64,000 nt of DNA from JABMMZ01 sp044341025 (GTDB lineage: Bacteria; Bacteroidota; Bacteroidia; NS11-12g; UBA955). Shown here one piece after another: positions 50,218 to 59,240 of this stretch. Every line of letters begins with the position of its first letter. Within the stretch, counting starts at the first letter, position 1. The DNA is taken from positions 1 to 64,000 of the forward strand of contig JBIISM010000013.1 in NCBI GenBank assembly GCA_044341025.1, written 5' to 3'. Position numbers and translations under genes: made by a program. The notes beneath the pieces were generated by a model. The model was not told where the DNA came from, made no database searches, and saw only the letters and a program-made list of their open reading frames with translations.

Positions 50218-52653
50218 ATGGATATTGATCTGAAGGCAGGCGTTTTAACTGAGAAGTTAAATAAAACCAAAGTTTCAAACATCAAACCATGTGTCCACTG
50301 TGGCCTTCCATGTGAAAACCATGCACTTATAGAATCTGATTTAAACTTTTGTTGCACTGGTTGTGCCGCCGTCTTTACCCTTCTTAGCGACAGCAACATG
50401 TGCCGCTATTATGAAGAAGGTAAAGGTTTAACGCCCGAATCAACAGAGCAGGGAGGTTTGGATTTTTTAGATGAAATTGAGCCCGCCGATAAATTCAAAA
50501 TCTTTAGCCAGGGCGATATTGTTCAATATAAATTTAGAATACCAGGAATGCATTGTAATTCTTGTATTTATTTGTTGGAGCGCTTAGACAGGTTAAATAA
50601 CTCAGTATTATCGTCTCGTGTCGATTTCTTTAATAAGGAACTCTTAGTCACCGTTAAGAATGGCCCACAAGTTTTGTCCAGTTTGGTTGCCCTTTTATTT
50701 GGCTTGGGTTACAAACCCGACCTAACACTTTCTAACAATTCTGGAGCCAAGAAAAATAAATTTTCGACTCGGACCATTAAAATTGGTGTGGCAGGTTTTT
50801 GTTTTGGAAACATTATGATGCTAAGTTTTCCTGAGTACTTGGGCCTGTCTTTAGATGCCTCTAGCATCACTCTAAAACATTGGTTCGATTACATCAGCTT
50901 GGCTTTGTCTTTACCTGTCTTGTTTTATTGTTCATCTGAATTTTTTGAGCGTTCGTACAAAGCAATTAGAACCCGCACGCTCAATATCGACCTGCCTATT
51001 ACTTTAGCTATTGTTGCGGCATTTGGCCGCAGTTTATACGAATTGTTTGTTATGAACCATTCGGGCTATTTTGACAGCATGACGGGCATCGTATTTCTTT
51101 TGCTAACTGGCCGGTATTTTCAAGATTTAAGTTACCATTCTTTAAGCTTCGACCGCGATTACCGCTCATATTTTCCATTGTCTGCAAGATTGATTGTTAA
51201 TGGAGGAGCTCAAGTTGTAAATATTTCTAAACTTCTAGAGAGCGATACCATTGAATTGCGTAATTCTGAACTATTGCCTGCTGATGCAGTTCTTTCTTCA
51301 GGGGTCGTGAGCGTTGACTACAGTTTTATTACTGGCGAATCAAAACCAGTGGCTGTGCAAGCAGGTGATAAGGTATATGCAGGGGCTGTTATCAATGGCC
51401 GTTCAGCACAATTTAAGCTATTGGGTTCTACAGACAACAGCCGCTTGGTTAAATTATGGGCCATCGAAAAAGACAAATCAAATAAAGACAATTCATTAAC
51501 TGAAAAATTAAATTATTATTTCACATTGGGTTTGCTCATCGTTGGTGCTTTTGCTTTTATTTACCAATACAATATGAATGGCTTAGAAGAGTCTTTTAAG
51601 TCGCTTACCAGTGTTCTCATTGTAGCTTGTCCTTGCATACTATTACTTGCTACAAGCTTCGCTAATGGGCATTTGCTCAGAACGCTCAAAAACAATGGGA
51701 TGTTTGTAAAGAACAAAGATACTTTAAGTCAAATGGCCAAGTGTGACACATTTATTTTTGATAAAACGGGAACCTTAACCGATAACAAAGCCTTTGAAGT
51801 TAGCAATCAAACATGTTTAAGCGCTGAAGAACTTAGCATGCTTGGCTTTTTATGCTATCAATCTGTTCACCCATATAGTGTTGCCATCGCCCATGAGTTT
51901 TATAAAGTAAATTTCAAATTGGATGCATACACTGACTTTGCAGGCAAGGGCCTGCAAGGTTTAATTAATTCCACTCGAATTAGATTAGGGTCTGCACTTT
52001 TTCTCAAACAAGAACATGGCAATATAGGGCAAGGTCAAAGTGCGGTTCATGTTGAAATTAACGGCCAGTACAAAGGCTGTTTTCTTCTTACCCACCGCAT
52101 ACGCCCTGAAACCAACAGGGTCTTGTTAGATCTAAAAAGGCAAGGATATTCCCTATATCTTTCTAGCGGAGACAATGGGTTGAATCCGGAAATAAACCAT
52201 GCTGTTTTTGAACAAGCTTTGATAAAACAACAACCTGAGGACAAAGTTATATTGGTTAAAAAATTAAAGCATGAAGGCAAAATTGTGTGCATGGCAGGGG
52301 ATGGTTTAAACGACGCGCCAGCCCTTAAAGAAGCTGATGTTGCCGTTTCAGTTGCCGACCACGAGAATTCATTCTTCCCTGCATGTGATGTGCTATTGAC
52401 CGCCAATGCCTTGGGTAGTTTGCCGTCTTTAATGCAAATGGTTAAAGCAGCAAAATGGGTTGTGATCGTGAGTTTTGCATTCTCCTTGGTCTATAATGTC
52501 ATTGGACTTTATTACGCAATTACCGCACAGTTATCACCTCTCACTGCGGCCATATTAATGCCGAGTAGCTCCATTTCCATGTTGATTATTACTTGGGTAA
52601 TGACCAATTTAATGGCTAAATTAATCATTAAACGAAAACAAGTCTTGGTCTAA
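50218..52653 (+). CDS. ccoI: Copper-translocating P-type ATPase CcoI/FixI
   Basis: The 811-aa P1B ATPase has an N-terminal cysteine cluster (residues 20-45, CVHCGLPC and CCTGCAAVF), then an HMA domain with GMHCNSC, eight TM helices, TGES actuator (SFITGESKP), CPC in TM6 (VACPCILLLA), phosphorylation site DKTGTLT, HP in SVHPYSVAI and GDGLNDAPAL. This layout is CcoI, which exports copper for assembly of the cbb3 oxidase encoded just downstream. It follows the Usp gene by 12 bases. Confidence 0.94.
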   Translation: MDIDLKAGVLTEKLNKTKVSNIKPCVHCGLPCENHALIESDLNFCCTGCAAVFTLLSDSNMCRYYEEGKGLTPESTEQGGLDFLDEIEPADKFKIFSQGDIVQYKFRIPGMHCNSCIYLLERLDRLNNSVLSSRVDFFNKELLVTVKNGPQVLSSLVALLFGLGYKPDLTLSNNSGAKKNKFSTRTIKIGVAGFCFGNIMMLSFPEYLGLSLDASSITLKHWFDYISLALSLPVLFYCSSEFFERSYKAIRTRTLNIDLPITLAIVAAFGRSLYELFVMNHSGYFDSMTGIVFLLLTGRYFQDLSYHSLSFDRDYRSYFPLSARLIVNGGAQVVNISKLLESDTIELRNSELLPADAVLSSGVVSVDYSFITGESKPVAVQAGDKVYAGAVINGRSAQFKLLGSTDNSRLVKLWAIEKDKSNKDNSLTEKLNYYFTLGLLIVGAFAFIYQYNMNGLEESFKSLTSVLIVACPCILLLATSFANGHLLRTLKNNGMFVKNKDTLSQMAKCDTFIFDKTGTLTDNKAFEVSNQTCLSAEELSMLGFLCYQSVHPYSVAIAHEFYKVNFKLDAYTDFAGKGLQGLINSTRIRLGSALFLKQEHGNIGQGQSAVHVEINGQYKGCFLLTHRIRPETNRVLLDLKRQGYSLYLSSGDNGLNPEINHAVFEQALIKQQPEDKVILVKKLKHEGKIVCMAGDGLNDAPALKEADVAVSVADHENSFFPACDVLLTANALGSLPSLMQMVKAAKWVVIVSFAFSLVYNVIGLYYAITAQLSPLTAAILMPSSSISMLIITWVMTNLMAKLIIKRKQVLV

Positions 52654-53065
52654 ATTTGAACCGGGAGGGGTTAATTCAGTCGTTTAATTGATTCCAAATC
52701 ACAATTAAAGGTATGCGCTGTCATATGTTTAAAGGTGTTGGCATCGTATTTTCAACTTGTGCCTGTTTAGAAGATTTCTTTGTTGTCAATAAATATGACA
52801 GCGCTTAGGTCTTTTTTAAAATCCATCGAAATATGTAAATTCTAATAATGCTTTAATTTTTAGCTAAATTGTATAGATTTTAATGCAGACTTTCCTTTTG
52901 TTTTTAAATGACAGTAAAATAAGTTCTTGTGTGTTTAAACAAGATTTTATTTGCATATCCACATCTATAAGTTTCCAATATTCCACAGCCTAATGCTGAC
53001 GAGCATCAGTTATTATACTGATTCAGGTCATCGATTCAAAAAACGCAAATAAATATTTTTGAACC
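52654..53065 (+). promoter_or_regulatory. Control region of the cco operon with two FNR-like sites
   Basis: This 412-base stretch has no other gene. It contains CTGACGAGCATCAG (52996-53009) and TGATTCAGGTCA (53019-53030), both near the FNR core TGAT-N4-ATCA, and a -7-like TATTTTTG at 53054-53061. The first site centre is 58-59 bases before the end of the -7, as in front of the usp gene. The second would be centred near -41.5. The rest is AT-rich and unremarkable. Confidence 0.5.
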
Positions 53066-53239
53066 ATGGAAATCATGATACTTTTAATAGGCGCAAGTAT
53101 GCTATTGGCATTGTTCTTTTTAATCATGTTTATCCGCGCCGGAATGCGAGGGCAATTCCGCGATACCTATACACCATCCGTTCGGATTTTATTCGAAGAT
53201 GAAGAAACAGAAAATCCCAAAATAAACAGATATGAATAA
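53066..53239 (+). CDS. ccoS: cbb3 oxidase maturation protein CcoS
   Basis: This 57-aa single-TM protein reads MEIMILLIGASMLLALFFLI, with a Arg/Asp-rich tail (RAGMRGQFRDTYTPS). CcoS is needed to load haem and copper into cbb3. It overlaps ccoNO by eight bases. A TATTTTTG -7 element ends five bases before its ATG, so translation may be leaderless or begin at the second ATG (53075). Confidence 0.85.
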   Translation: MEIMILLIGASMLLALFFLIMFIRAGMRGQFRDTYTPSVRILFEDEETENPKINRYE

Positions 53240-55367
53240 AGAAACCTTCTATTATGACAACAAAATCGTGAAATGGTTTGCCTATGCGACTATGCTCTGG
53301 TCGCTTGTAGGTATGCTCGTTGGATTACTTGCGGCATTTCAGCTCGTATTTCCGGTCTTAAACTTCGACCTTGCTCAAACGAGTTTTGGCCGGATTAGAC
53401 CGGTTCACACCAACGCCATCATCTTTGCCTTTATAGGCAATGGTATTTTTATGGGTGTCTACTACTCTTTGCAACGTTTATGCAAGGCTAGAATTTTTAA
53501 TGATACTCTGAGTAAAATACATTTTTGGGGATGGCAATTAATTATTGTTCTTGCTGCAGTTACCTTGCTTGCTGGTTATACAACCGGTAAAGAGTATGCA
53601 GAACTAGAATGGCCGATCGATATCTTAATTGCTCTTATTTGGGTCGTATTTGGTTGGAACATGTTTGGCACCATTTTAAAACGCAGAGAACGCCATTTAT
53701 ATGTCGCCATTTGGTTTTATATCGCAACTTTTGTAACTGTTGCCGTATTGCATATTGTGAATTCATTTGAATTGCCATTTAGCTGGATGAAGAGTTATAG
53801 TTTTTATGCAGGTATGCAAGATGCTTTGGTTCAATGGTGGTATGGCCACAATGCCGTTGCATTCTTTTTAACTACGCCTTACCTGGGTTTGATGTATTAC
53901 TTCTTGCCGAAAGCAGCAGATAGACCTGTGTATTCTTACAGATTGTCAATTATCCACTTCTGGGCTTTGATATTCTTATACATTTGGGCTGGTCCTCACC
54001 ACTTGTTGTATACGTCATTGCCAGATTGGGCACAATCCTTAGGTGTTGTGTTTTCAGTGATGTTAATTGCTCCAAGTTGGGGTGGTATGATTAATGGATT
54101 ATTAACCCTTAGGGGTGTTTGGGATAAAGTTAGAGAAGATGTGGTATTGAAATTTATGGTTGTTGCAGTTACAGCCTACGGTATGGCAACTTTCGAAGGT
54201 CCAATGCTTTCTTTCAAAAACGTAAATGCAATTGCCCACTTTACCGATTGGATTGTTGCCCACGTGCACGTTGGCGCTTTGGGTTGGAACGGTTTTTTAA
54301 CCTTTGGAATCTTATATTGGTTAATTCCTCGAATTTTTAAAACCGACCTTTACAGTAAAAGCATTGCCAATACACACTTCTGGTTAGGAACACTTGGCAT
54401 TCTTTTGTATGCAATACCAATGTACTGGGCTGGTTGGACACAAAGTTTAATGTGGAAAGAATTTACGCCAGACGGAACTTTGAAATACCAATTCCTTGAA
54501 ACGGTTGTGCAATTAAAGCCTTTTTATCTATTGCGTTCTATTGGTGGTACTTTGTATTTTCTCGGTGCAATTTTAATGGTCTATAATTTAATCAAAACCA
54601 TTCGCGCTGGTAAAGCAGTTGACGATGAAGTAGCCGAAGCGGCTCCATTAACCGACGACTATGTGCCACATCATACTGAGCACTGGCACCGCTGGGTTGA
54701 AAGAAGACCTGTTCAATTATTGGTGTTCTCACTGGTTGTGATTTTAATAGGTGGAGCAGTCGAATTTATTCCTTCTTTTTTAATCAAAAGCAATGTGCCT
54801 ACCATTAGCAGTGTAAAACCATATACTCCACTCGAATTGCAAGGCAGGGACATATACATCCGCGAAGGTTGTTACACCTGCCACTCTCAAATGGTTCGTC
54901 CGTTCAGAAGCGAAACAGCAAGATATGGAGAATACTCAAAAGCAGGCGAGTTTGTGTACGATCATCCATTCCAATGGGGCAGTAAACGCACGGGTCCAGA
55001 CTTGGCAAGAGAAGGTACACAAAAAATTAGAAAACCGAACTCTTGGCATTTCAACCATATGTATGAGCCACAAACAATTTCTCCAGGCTCTATAATGCCG
55101 CGTTACACTTGGTTGTTCGAAAATGATATCGATATGGACATTACAGAGGCAAAAATTAAAGCCATGCAAACATTAGGTGTTCCATATGAGCAAGGTTACG
55201 AAAAGGAGGCCAACAAAGATCTAATGAAACAAGCCAATGAAATTGTGGCTGATCTTCAAAAGGAAAACATCAAAGCAATGCCTCAAAAAGAAATTATTGC
55301 CTTGATCGCTTACCTTCAAAGATTGGGTACCGATATCAGTGCTGAACCAACCAATACTCAAAAATAA
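53232..55367 (+). CDS. ccoNO: cbb3-type cytochrome c oxidase CcoN-CcoO fusion
   Basis: The 711-aa protein fuses two subunits. Residues 1-470 are CcoN, with 12 TM helices and haem-copper ligands in RPVHTNAIIFAF, WWYGHNAVAFFL, AGPHHLLYTSLPDWAQ and HVHVGALGWNGF. Residues 500-711 are CcoO, with one TM, the haem c site CYTCH (GCYTCHSQMVRPFRSE) and axial Met in PGSIMPRYTW. The fusion is characteristic of Bacteroidota. This is the high-affinity terminal oxidase used at low oxygen. Confidence 0.96.
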   Translation: MNKETFYYDNKIVKWFAYATMLWSLVGMLVGLLAAFQLVFPVLNFDLAQTSFGRIRPVHTNAIIFAFIGNGIFMGVYYSLQRLCKARIFNDTLSKIHFWGWQLIIVLAAVTLLAGYTTGKEYAELEWPIDILIALIWVVFGWNMFGTILKRRERHLYVAIWFYIATFVTVAVLHIVNSFELPFSWMKSYSFYAGMQDALVQWWYGHNAVAFFLTTPYLGLMYYFLPKAADRPVYSYRLSIIHFWALIFLYIWAGPHHLLYTSLPDWAQSLGVVFSVMLIAPSWGGMINGLLTLRGVWDKVREDVVLKFMVVAVTAYGMATFEGPMLSFKNVNAIAHFTDWIVAHVHVGALGWNGFLTFGILYWLIPRIFKTDLYSKSIANTHFWLGTLGILLYAIPMYWAGWTQSLMWKEFTPDGTLKYQFLETVVQLKPFYLLRSIGGTLYFLGAILMVYNLIKTIRAGKAVDDEVAEAAPLTDDYVPHHTEHWHRWVERRPVQLLVFSLVVILIGGAVEFIPSFLIKSNVPTISSVKPYTPLELQGRDIYIREGCYTCHSQMVRPFRSETARYGEYSKAGEFVYDHPFQWGSKRTGPDLAREGTQKIRKPNSWHFNHMYEPQTISPGSIMPRYTWLFENDIDMDITEAKIKAMQTLGVPYEQGYEKEANKDLMKQANEIVADLQKENIKAMPQKEIIALIAYLQRLGTDISAEPTNTQK

Positions 55368-55371
55368 ACTT

Positions 55372-55542
55372 ATGAAATTCATTCATTATTTGGAAAATAT
55401 ATCTGGAGTAAGCATTTACCCATTGACTTCACTGCTCATATTTTTTATCTTTTTTGTGGTACTACTTTGGTTCGTGCTAAAAACAGATAAGCAGTATTTA
55501 AAAGAAATAGAACAAATTCCATTCGATAACAACAAGAAATAA
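55372..55542 (+). CDS. ccoQ: CcoQ-like small membrane subunit
   Basis: From ATG 55372 the 56-aa protein has one TM helix (residues 16-38) and a charged tail ending DNNKK. CcoQ stabilises the complex. It is four bases behind ccoNO and two before ccoP. A TTG start at 55339 would overlap ccoNO. Confidence 0.82.
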   Translation: MKFIHYLENISGVSIYPLTSLLIFFIFFVVLLWFVLKTDKQYLKEIEQIPFDNNKK

Positions 55543-55544
55543 TT

Positions 55545-56702
55545 ATGATGAGAACAATCAAAACAATAAGCTTCGTCATCGCGACCTTGATATCTTTCAA
55601 TTGCTATTCACTTAGCCCTGATCCTAAAGCGGAATCAATTGGAAGCAATCCACTTTTCCTAGCAATGGGCATACTTGCCGCTGTTTTACTCTTCGTCATA
55701 ATGATTTTATCGGGTGTCTTAAGGACAGCCGTAAAAACCAAAATCCGTGAAATTGTTGCAAATAAAGGAACCCAAGCAATCTTTCTTTTAATGGTGTTTT
55801 TTAACTCAAGCAATGCTTTCGCTCAAAGTATAGCTCCTGCAGTCCCAAAAAGCATATACGAATCGGATGCAATTGCTGGCATGCATCCACTGGGATTTTA
55901 TTCGCTGTTTACCGTATTGTTGCTCGAATTATTTGTCATACTTTGGCTGTGCTTGATCATTTTAAGGATTATTGTAAAACGAGAGGCTGTGGCTTCTCAA
56001 ACCGCTGGTGAAAAAGTTAAAAAGGAATCTTTCCTAAGCAATTTCATCTCAAGAAAATTGTTAGGTGTGAAGCCCGTTGAAACAGACAAAGATGTTATGC
56101 TTGACCACGACTATGATGGAATTAAAGAATTGGACAACGATTTGCCACCTTGGTGGAAATACGGTTTCTATCTAACCATAATTGCAGGTATCATTTATTT
56201 TATTAGTTACCATGTAACGCACAACTCCAAATCGAGTTTGGAAGAGTATGAATACGAAATGGCAGATGCTGAAAAAAGTGTGAATGCATATAAAGCAACT
56301 CTGGCTTCCAATGTCGATGAAACCAATGCAATGTATGCTGCTGATGCAGACAAAATAGTTGCCGGTAAAGCAATTTTTGTAAAGAACTGTGTTGTGTGTC
56401 ATGGCAATGAAGGCCAAGGTTTGGTCGGACCTAATTTTGCCGATAAATATTGGGTTTACGGCAATAAAGCAGTGGATTTGTTTAAAATCGTTAAAAACGG
56501 CACCAACAAGGGGATGAAGGCTTGGAAAGATGAGCTTAGTCCTGTGGATATTCAAAATGTGATTAGTTACATTCATACACTAGAAGGCACCAATCCTGCA
56601 AATCCAAAAGCGCCTGACGGTGTTTTGATAGAAGATGCGCTTATATCAAACAGCGACACCATGGGGTTAAATGATTCAATTAAAGTTATTGAAGTTCAAT
56701 AA
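55545..56702 (+). CDS. ccoP: cbb3 oxidase cytochrome c subunit CcoP
   Basis: The 385-aa protein has several TM segments in the first 240 residues, including a signal-like start, the CcoP_N domain (KELDNDLPPWWKYGFYLTI), and a single haem c site NCVVCHGNEGQG, with axial Met in NGTNKGMKAWKD. Classical CcoP has two haems; one is present here, as often in this phylum. An extra N-terminal membrane region (residues 1-190) is not seen in proteobacterial CcoP. It ends one base inside ccoG. Confidence 0.92.
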   Translation: MMRTIKTISFVIATLISFNCYSLSPDPKAESIGSNPLFLAMGILAAVLLFVIMILSGVLRTAVKTKIREIVANKGTQAIFLLMVFFNSSNAFAQSIAPAVPKSIYESDAIAGMHPLGFYSLFTVLLLELFVILWLCLIILRIIVKREAVASQTAGEKVKKESFLSNFISRKLLGVKPVETDKDVMLDHDYDGIKELDNDLPPWWKYGFYLTIIAGIIYFISYHVTHNSKSSLEEYEYEMADAEKSVNAYKATLASNVDETNAMYAADADKIVAGKAIFVKNCVVCHGNEGQGLVGPNFADKYWVYGNKAVDLFKIVKNGTNKGMKAWKDELSPVDIQNVISYIHTLEGTNPANPKAPDGVLIEDALISNSDTMGLNDSIKVIEVQ

Positions 56703-58123
56703 TGAGTTCGGACCCCTTTGAACTTGAGCATGTCGATCAGTCTTACAGAGATTCAATTGGGACTATAGGCGCCAATGGGAAACGCAACTGGGTTTTCCCT
56801 TGGCAACCCAAAGGTAAGTTATACAACTACAGAACGGCTCTATCAATCGTTTATTTGCTGGTTCTGTTTGGTTTGCCCTTCTTGAAATACAATGGGCATC
56901 CAATGTTTCTTTTTAATGTGTTAGAAAGAAAGTTTATTCTGTTTGGAGCTATCTTTTGGCCGCAAGACTTGGTGATCTTTGGCGTCGCCATGATCAATTT
57001 TGTTCTCTTCGTTGTTCTATTTACTGTCGCATTTGGCAGGGTGTTTTGCGGTTGGGTTTGCCCACAAACTGTTTTTCTTGAAATGGTTTTTCGCAAAATT
57101 GAGTATTGGATTGATGGTTCTGCCGCCAATCAAATTAAACTTAAAAACAGTCGATGGACCAAAGAGAAGTTTTTTAAAAGAACCCTAAAACATTCTATTT
57201 TCTTTTTATTTGCTTTTCTAATATCCAATACTTTTTTGGCCTATATGATTGGTGTTGATGGTTTATATGCGATTATAAATGAGCCTATTGCTGAACACGC
57301 AGTTGGCCTGTTGCTTATTTTGATTTTTAGCGGTGTTTATTACTTTGTATTTGCTTGGTTTAGAGAGCAAGTGTGTCTTATTGCATGCCCTTATGGCAGA
57401 TTGCAAGGGGTTATGTTGGACAAAAACTCTATAGTTGTTGCATATGATTATAAAAGGGGTGAGCCTAGGTGCCATATTCATAAAGGGGATGACCCAAATT
57501 CAAAAGGCGATTGTATTGATTGTGGCATGTGCGTGAAGGTTTGTCCAACTGCCATAGATATTCGAAATGGCACCCAATTGGAATGCGTTAATTGCACCGC
57601 TTGTATTGATGCTTGCGATGAGGTAATGGAAAAAGTGCATAAACCTAAGCGCTTAATTAAATTTACCAGCGAGAGTTCCATCTCAACAGGGGTTTCACAC
57701 CTGTTTAATTGGAGAACCCGAGCATACTCTGTGGTGCTGATTTTGCTGCTTGGTATCCTTATCTTATTAATTGCAAGCCGTAAAAATATAGACACCACGA
57801 TATTAAGATCCCCAGGGCTGTTGTTCCAACAACCAGATAGTATGCATTATTCAAATTTGTTTTTAATTAAAACCATCAACAAAACGTATGACGACGCAAA
57901 TCTAAAAATTGTAGTGGCAGAGCCAACTGAAGCCGTGGTAAAAAGTATTGGTCGCGACATCAAAATTAAAGCGGAATCTAAGTACGATGGCCAATTTTTC
58001 TTAGTCATACCAAACAATCAAATGACAGGGCATCAAACGAAAGTGGTTTTGGATATATACAGAGATGGCGAAAAAATAGAACGGGTTAAAACGAATTTTC
58101 TAGGACCAATTTATAATCAATGA
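56702..58123 (+). CDS. ccoG: cbb3 oxidase accessory ferredoxin-like protein CcoG
   Basis: The 473-aa membrane protein has a NosR/NapH-like CGWVCPQTVFLEMVF motif, a second EQVCLIACPYGRLQGV, and two 4Fe-4S clusters (CIDCGMCVKVCP, CVNCTACIDAC). A C-terminal beta domain (IgD-like) ends it. CcoG reduces Cu(II) for cbb3 assembly. It overlaps ccoH by four bases. Confidence 0.94.
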   Translation: MSSDPFELEHVDQSYRDSIGTIGANGKRNWVFPWQPKGKLYNYRTALSIVYLLVLFGLPFLKYNGHPMFLFNVLERKFILFGAIFWPQDLVIFGVAMINFVLFVVLFTVAFGRVFCGWVCPQTVFLEMVFRKIEYWIDGSAANQIKLKNSRWTKEKFFKRTLKHSIFFLFAFLISNTFLAYMIGVDGLYAIINEPIAEHAVGLLLILIFSGVYYFVFAWFREQVCLIACPYGRLQGVMLDKNSIVVAYDYKRGEPRCHIHKGDDPNSKGDCIDCGMCVKVCPTAIDIRNGTQLECVNCTACIDACDEVMEKVHKPKRLIKFTSESSISTGVSHLFNWRTRAYSVVLILLLGILILLIASRKNIDTTILRSPGLLFQQPDSMHYSNLFLIKTINKTYDDANLKIVVAEPTEAVVKSIGRDIKIKAESKYDGQFFLVIPNNQMTGHQTKVVLDIYRDGEKIERVKTNFLGPIYNQ

Positions 58124-58539
58124 ATTTCAAATACTTTATAATTGCAATATACCTCATGTTCGTTGGGCTTATTGTTACAATGGTTTTTAAAAGTTGTGGT
58201 CAAAATATTGATCTTGAATCAAAAGACTATTATGCAGAGGAACTCGAATACCAAACAAAAATTGATGCATTAACCCTAGGGAATCTATATGCCGATTCTT
58301 TTCTTGTTTATGAGGAAGCTGGCATGGTTAAACTAAAACAACCTGTTTCATTGGTTTGTGATTCGATCAAATTGGTTTTTAAGAAACCAGATAACGCAAA
58401 AGCCGACAGAAGTTTTGTTTTTAAAGGACCTATTATTGAACCAATTTTGAAATCCCAATTTATTTCGGGGGTTTATGGGTTAAATATATATCTGTATTCT
58501 AAAGGGCTTTATCAAATAGAGAAAAAAATTAAACTATAA
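58120..58539 (+). CDS. ccoH: FixH/CcoH-family protein
   Basis: The 139-aa protein has an N-terminal TM helix (residues 5-24) and a periplasmic beta-sandwich (KQPVSLVCDSIKLVFKKP and FISGVYGLNIYLYSKGLYQ). The opening SKDYYAEELEYQTKI is the FixH hallmark. It supports cbb3 assembly. It overlaps ccoG by four bases and is one base before the next gene. Confidence 0.9.
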   Translation: MNFKYFIIAIYLMFVGLIVTMVFKSCGQNIDLESKDYYAEELEYQTKIDALTLGNLYADSFLVYEEAGMVKLKQPVSLVCDSIKLVFKKPDNAKADRSFVFKGPIIEPILKSQFISGVYGLNIYLYSKGLYQIEKKIKL

Positions 58540-58540
58540 A

Positions 58541-59236
58541 GTGCTGATAAATGGGCTAATATTTGGATTGATTTCAACCCTGCATTGCGCTGGGATGTGT
58601 GGTCCTTTGGCCTTTTATATTCCTTCTCAGGTGAAGGGTGATAAACGGGTTTTTGCCGTTTTGTATCAAATTGGTCGAATATCAACTTATATTCTTATTG
58701 GACTGATGGTTTACCTATTAGGAATGTCCTTTTCTTTTTTTAAATTACAACAGGTACTTTCAATTGTAATGGGAAGTTTGATGGTGGTGTATGTTTTATG
58801 GCCTTTGCTAAAACTTCCTCAGATAAAATTGTTCACCAATCTTCAAGGCAATATTTTGAAAAAAATATCGAATGCAATTGTGGCTAACAATAAAAAGTCT
58901 GCCTTGGGTTTAGGCATTATGAATGGTTTATTGCCATGCGGTGCCATATACATAGCAGCACTTTATTGTGCAAGTTTCAGCCATGTTTCAGACGCACTCA
59001 TCTACATGTCATTATTCGGACTAGGCACTATGCCCGTATTTATAGCCGCATGGATGTTGCTTTCTAAGCAATTTTCTTTTAAAGTAAAACGTTTTACCTA
59101 CCTTTACAAGGCTTTACCATTCATCGTTGGTGTATTGATGATACTCAGAGGTGCAAATCTTGGAATTCCTTATTTAAGCCCCGGGGTAGACCAAACCAAT
59201 CAAACTGTAGAAGTAAAAAACTGTTGTAAACATTAA
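58541..59236 (+). CDS. SafE/UreH-like membrane protein of the cco operon
   Basis: The 231-aa protein starts at GTG 58541. LHCAGMCGPLAFY and GLLPCGAIYIAALYC are the twin Cys/Pro motifs of the sulfite-exporter TauE/SafE (DsbD-TM-like) family, with six TM helices. Its place after ccoH is conserved, and it probably handles copper or redox for oxidase maturation. It ends with the metal-like CCKH. Confidence 0.84.
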   Translation: MLINGLIFGLISTLHCAGMCGPLAFYIPSQVKGDKRVFAVLYQIGRISTYILIGLMVYLLGMSFSFFKLQQVLSIVMGSLMVVYVLWPLLKLPQIKLFTNLQGNILKKISNAIVANNKKSALGLGIMNGLLPCGAIYIAALYCASFSHVSDALIYMSLFGLGTMPVFIAAWMLLSKQFSFKVKRFTYLYKALPFIVGVLMILRGANLGIPYLSPGVDQTNQTVEVKNCCKH

Positions 59237-59240
59237 TTTA

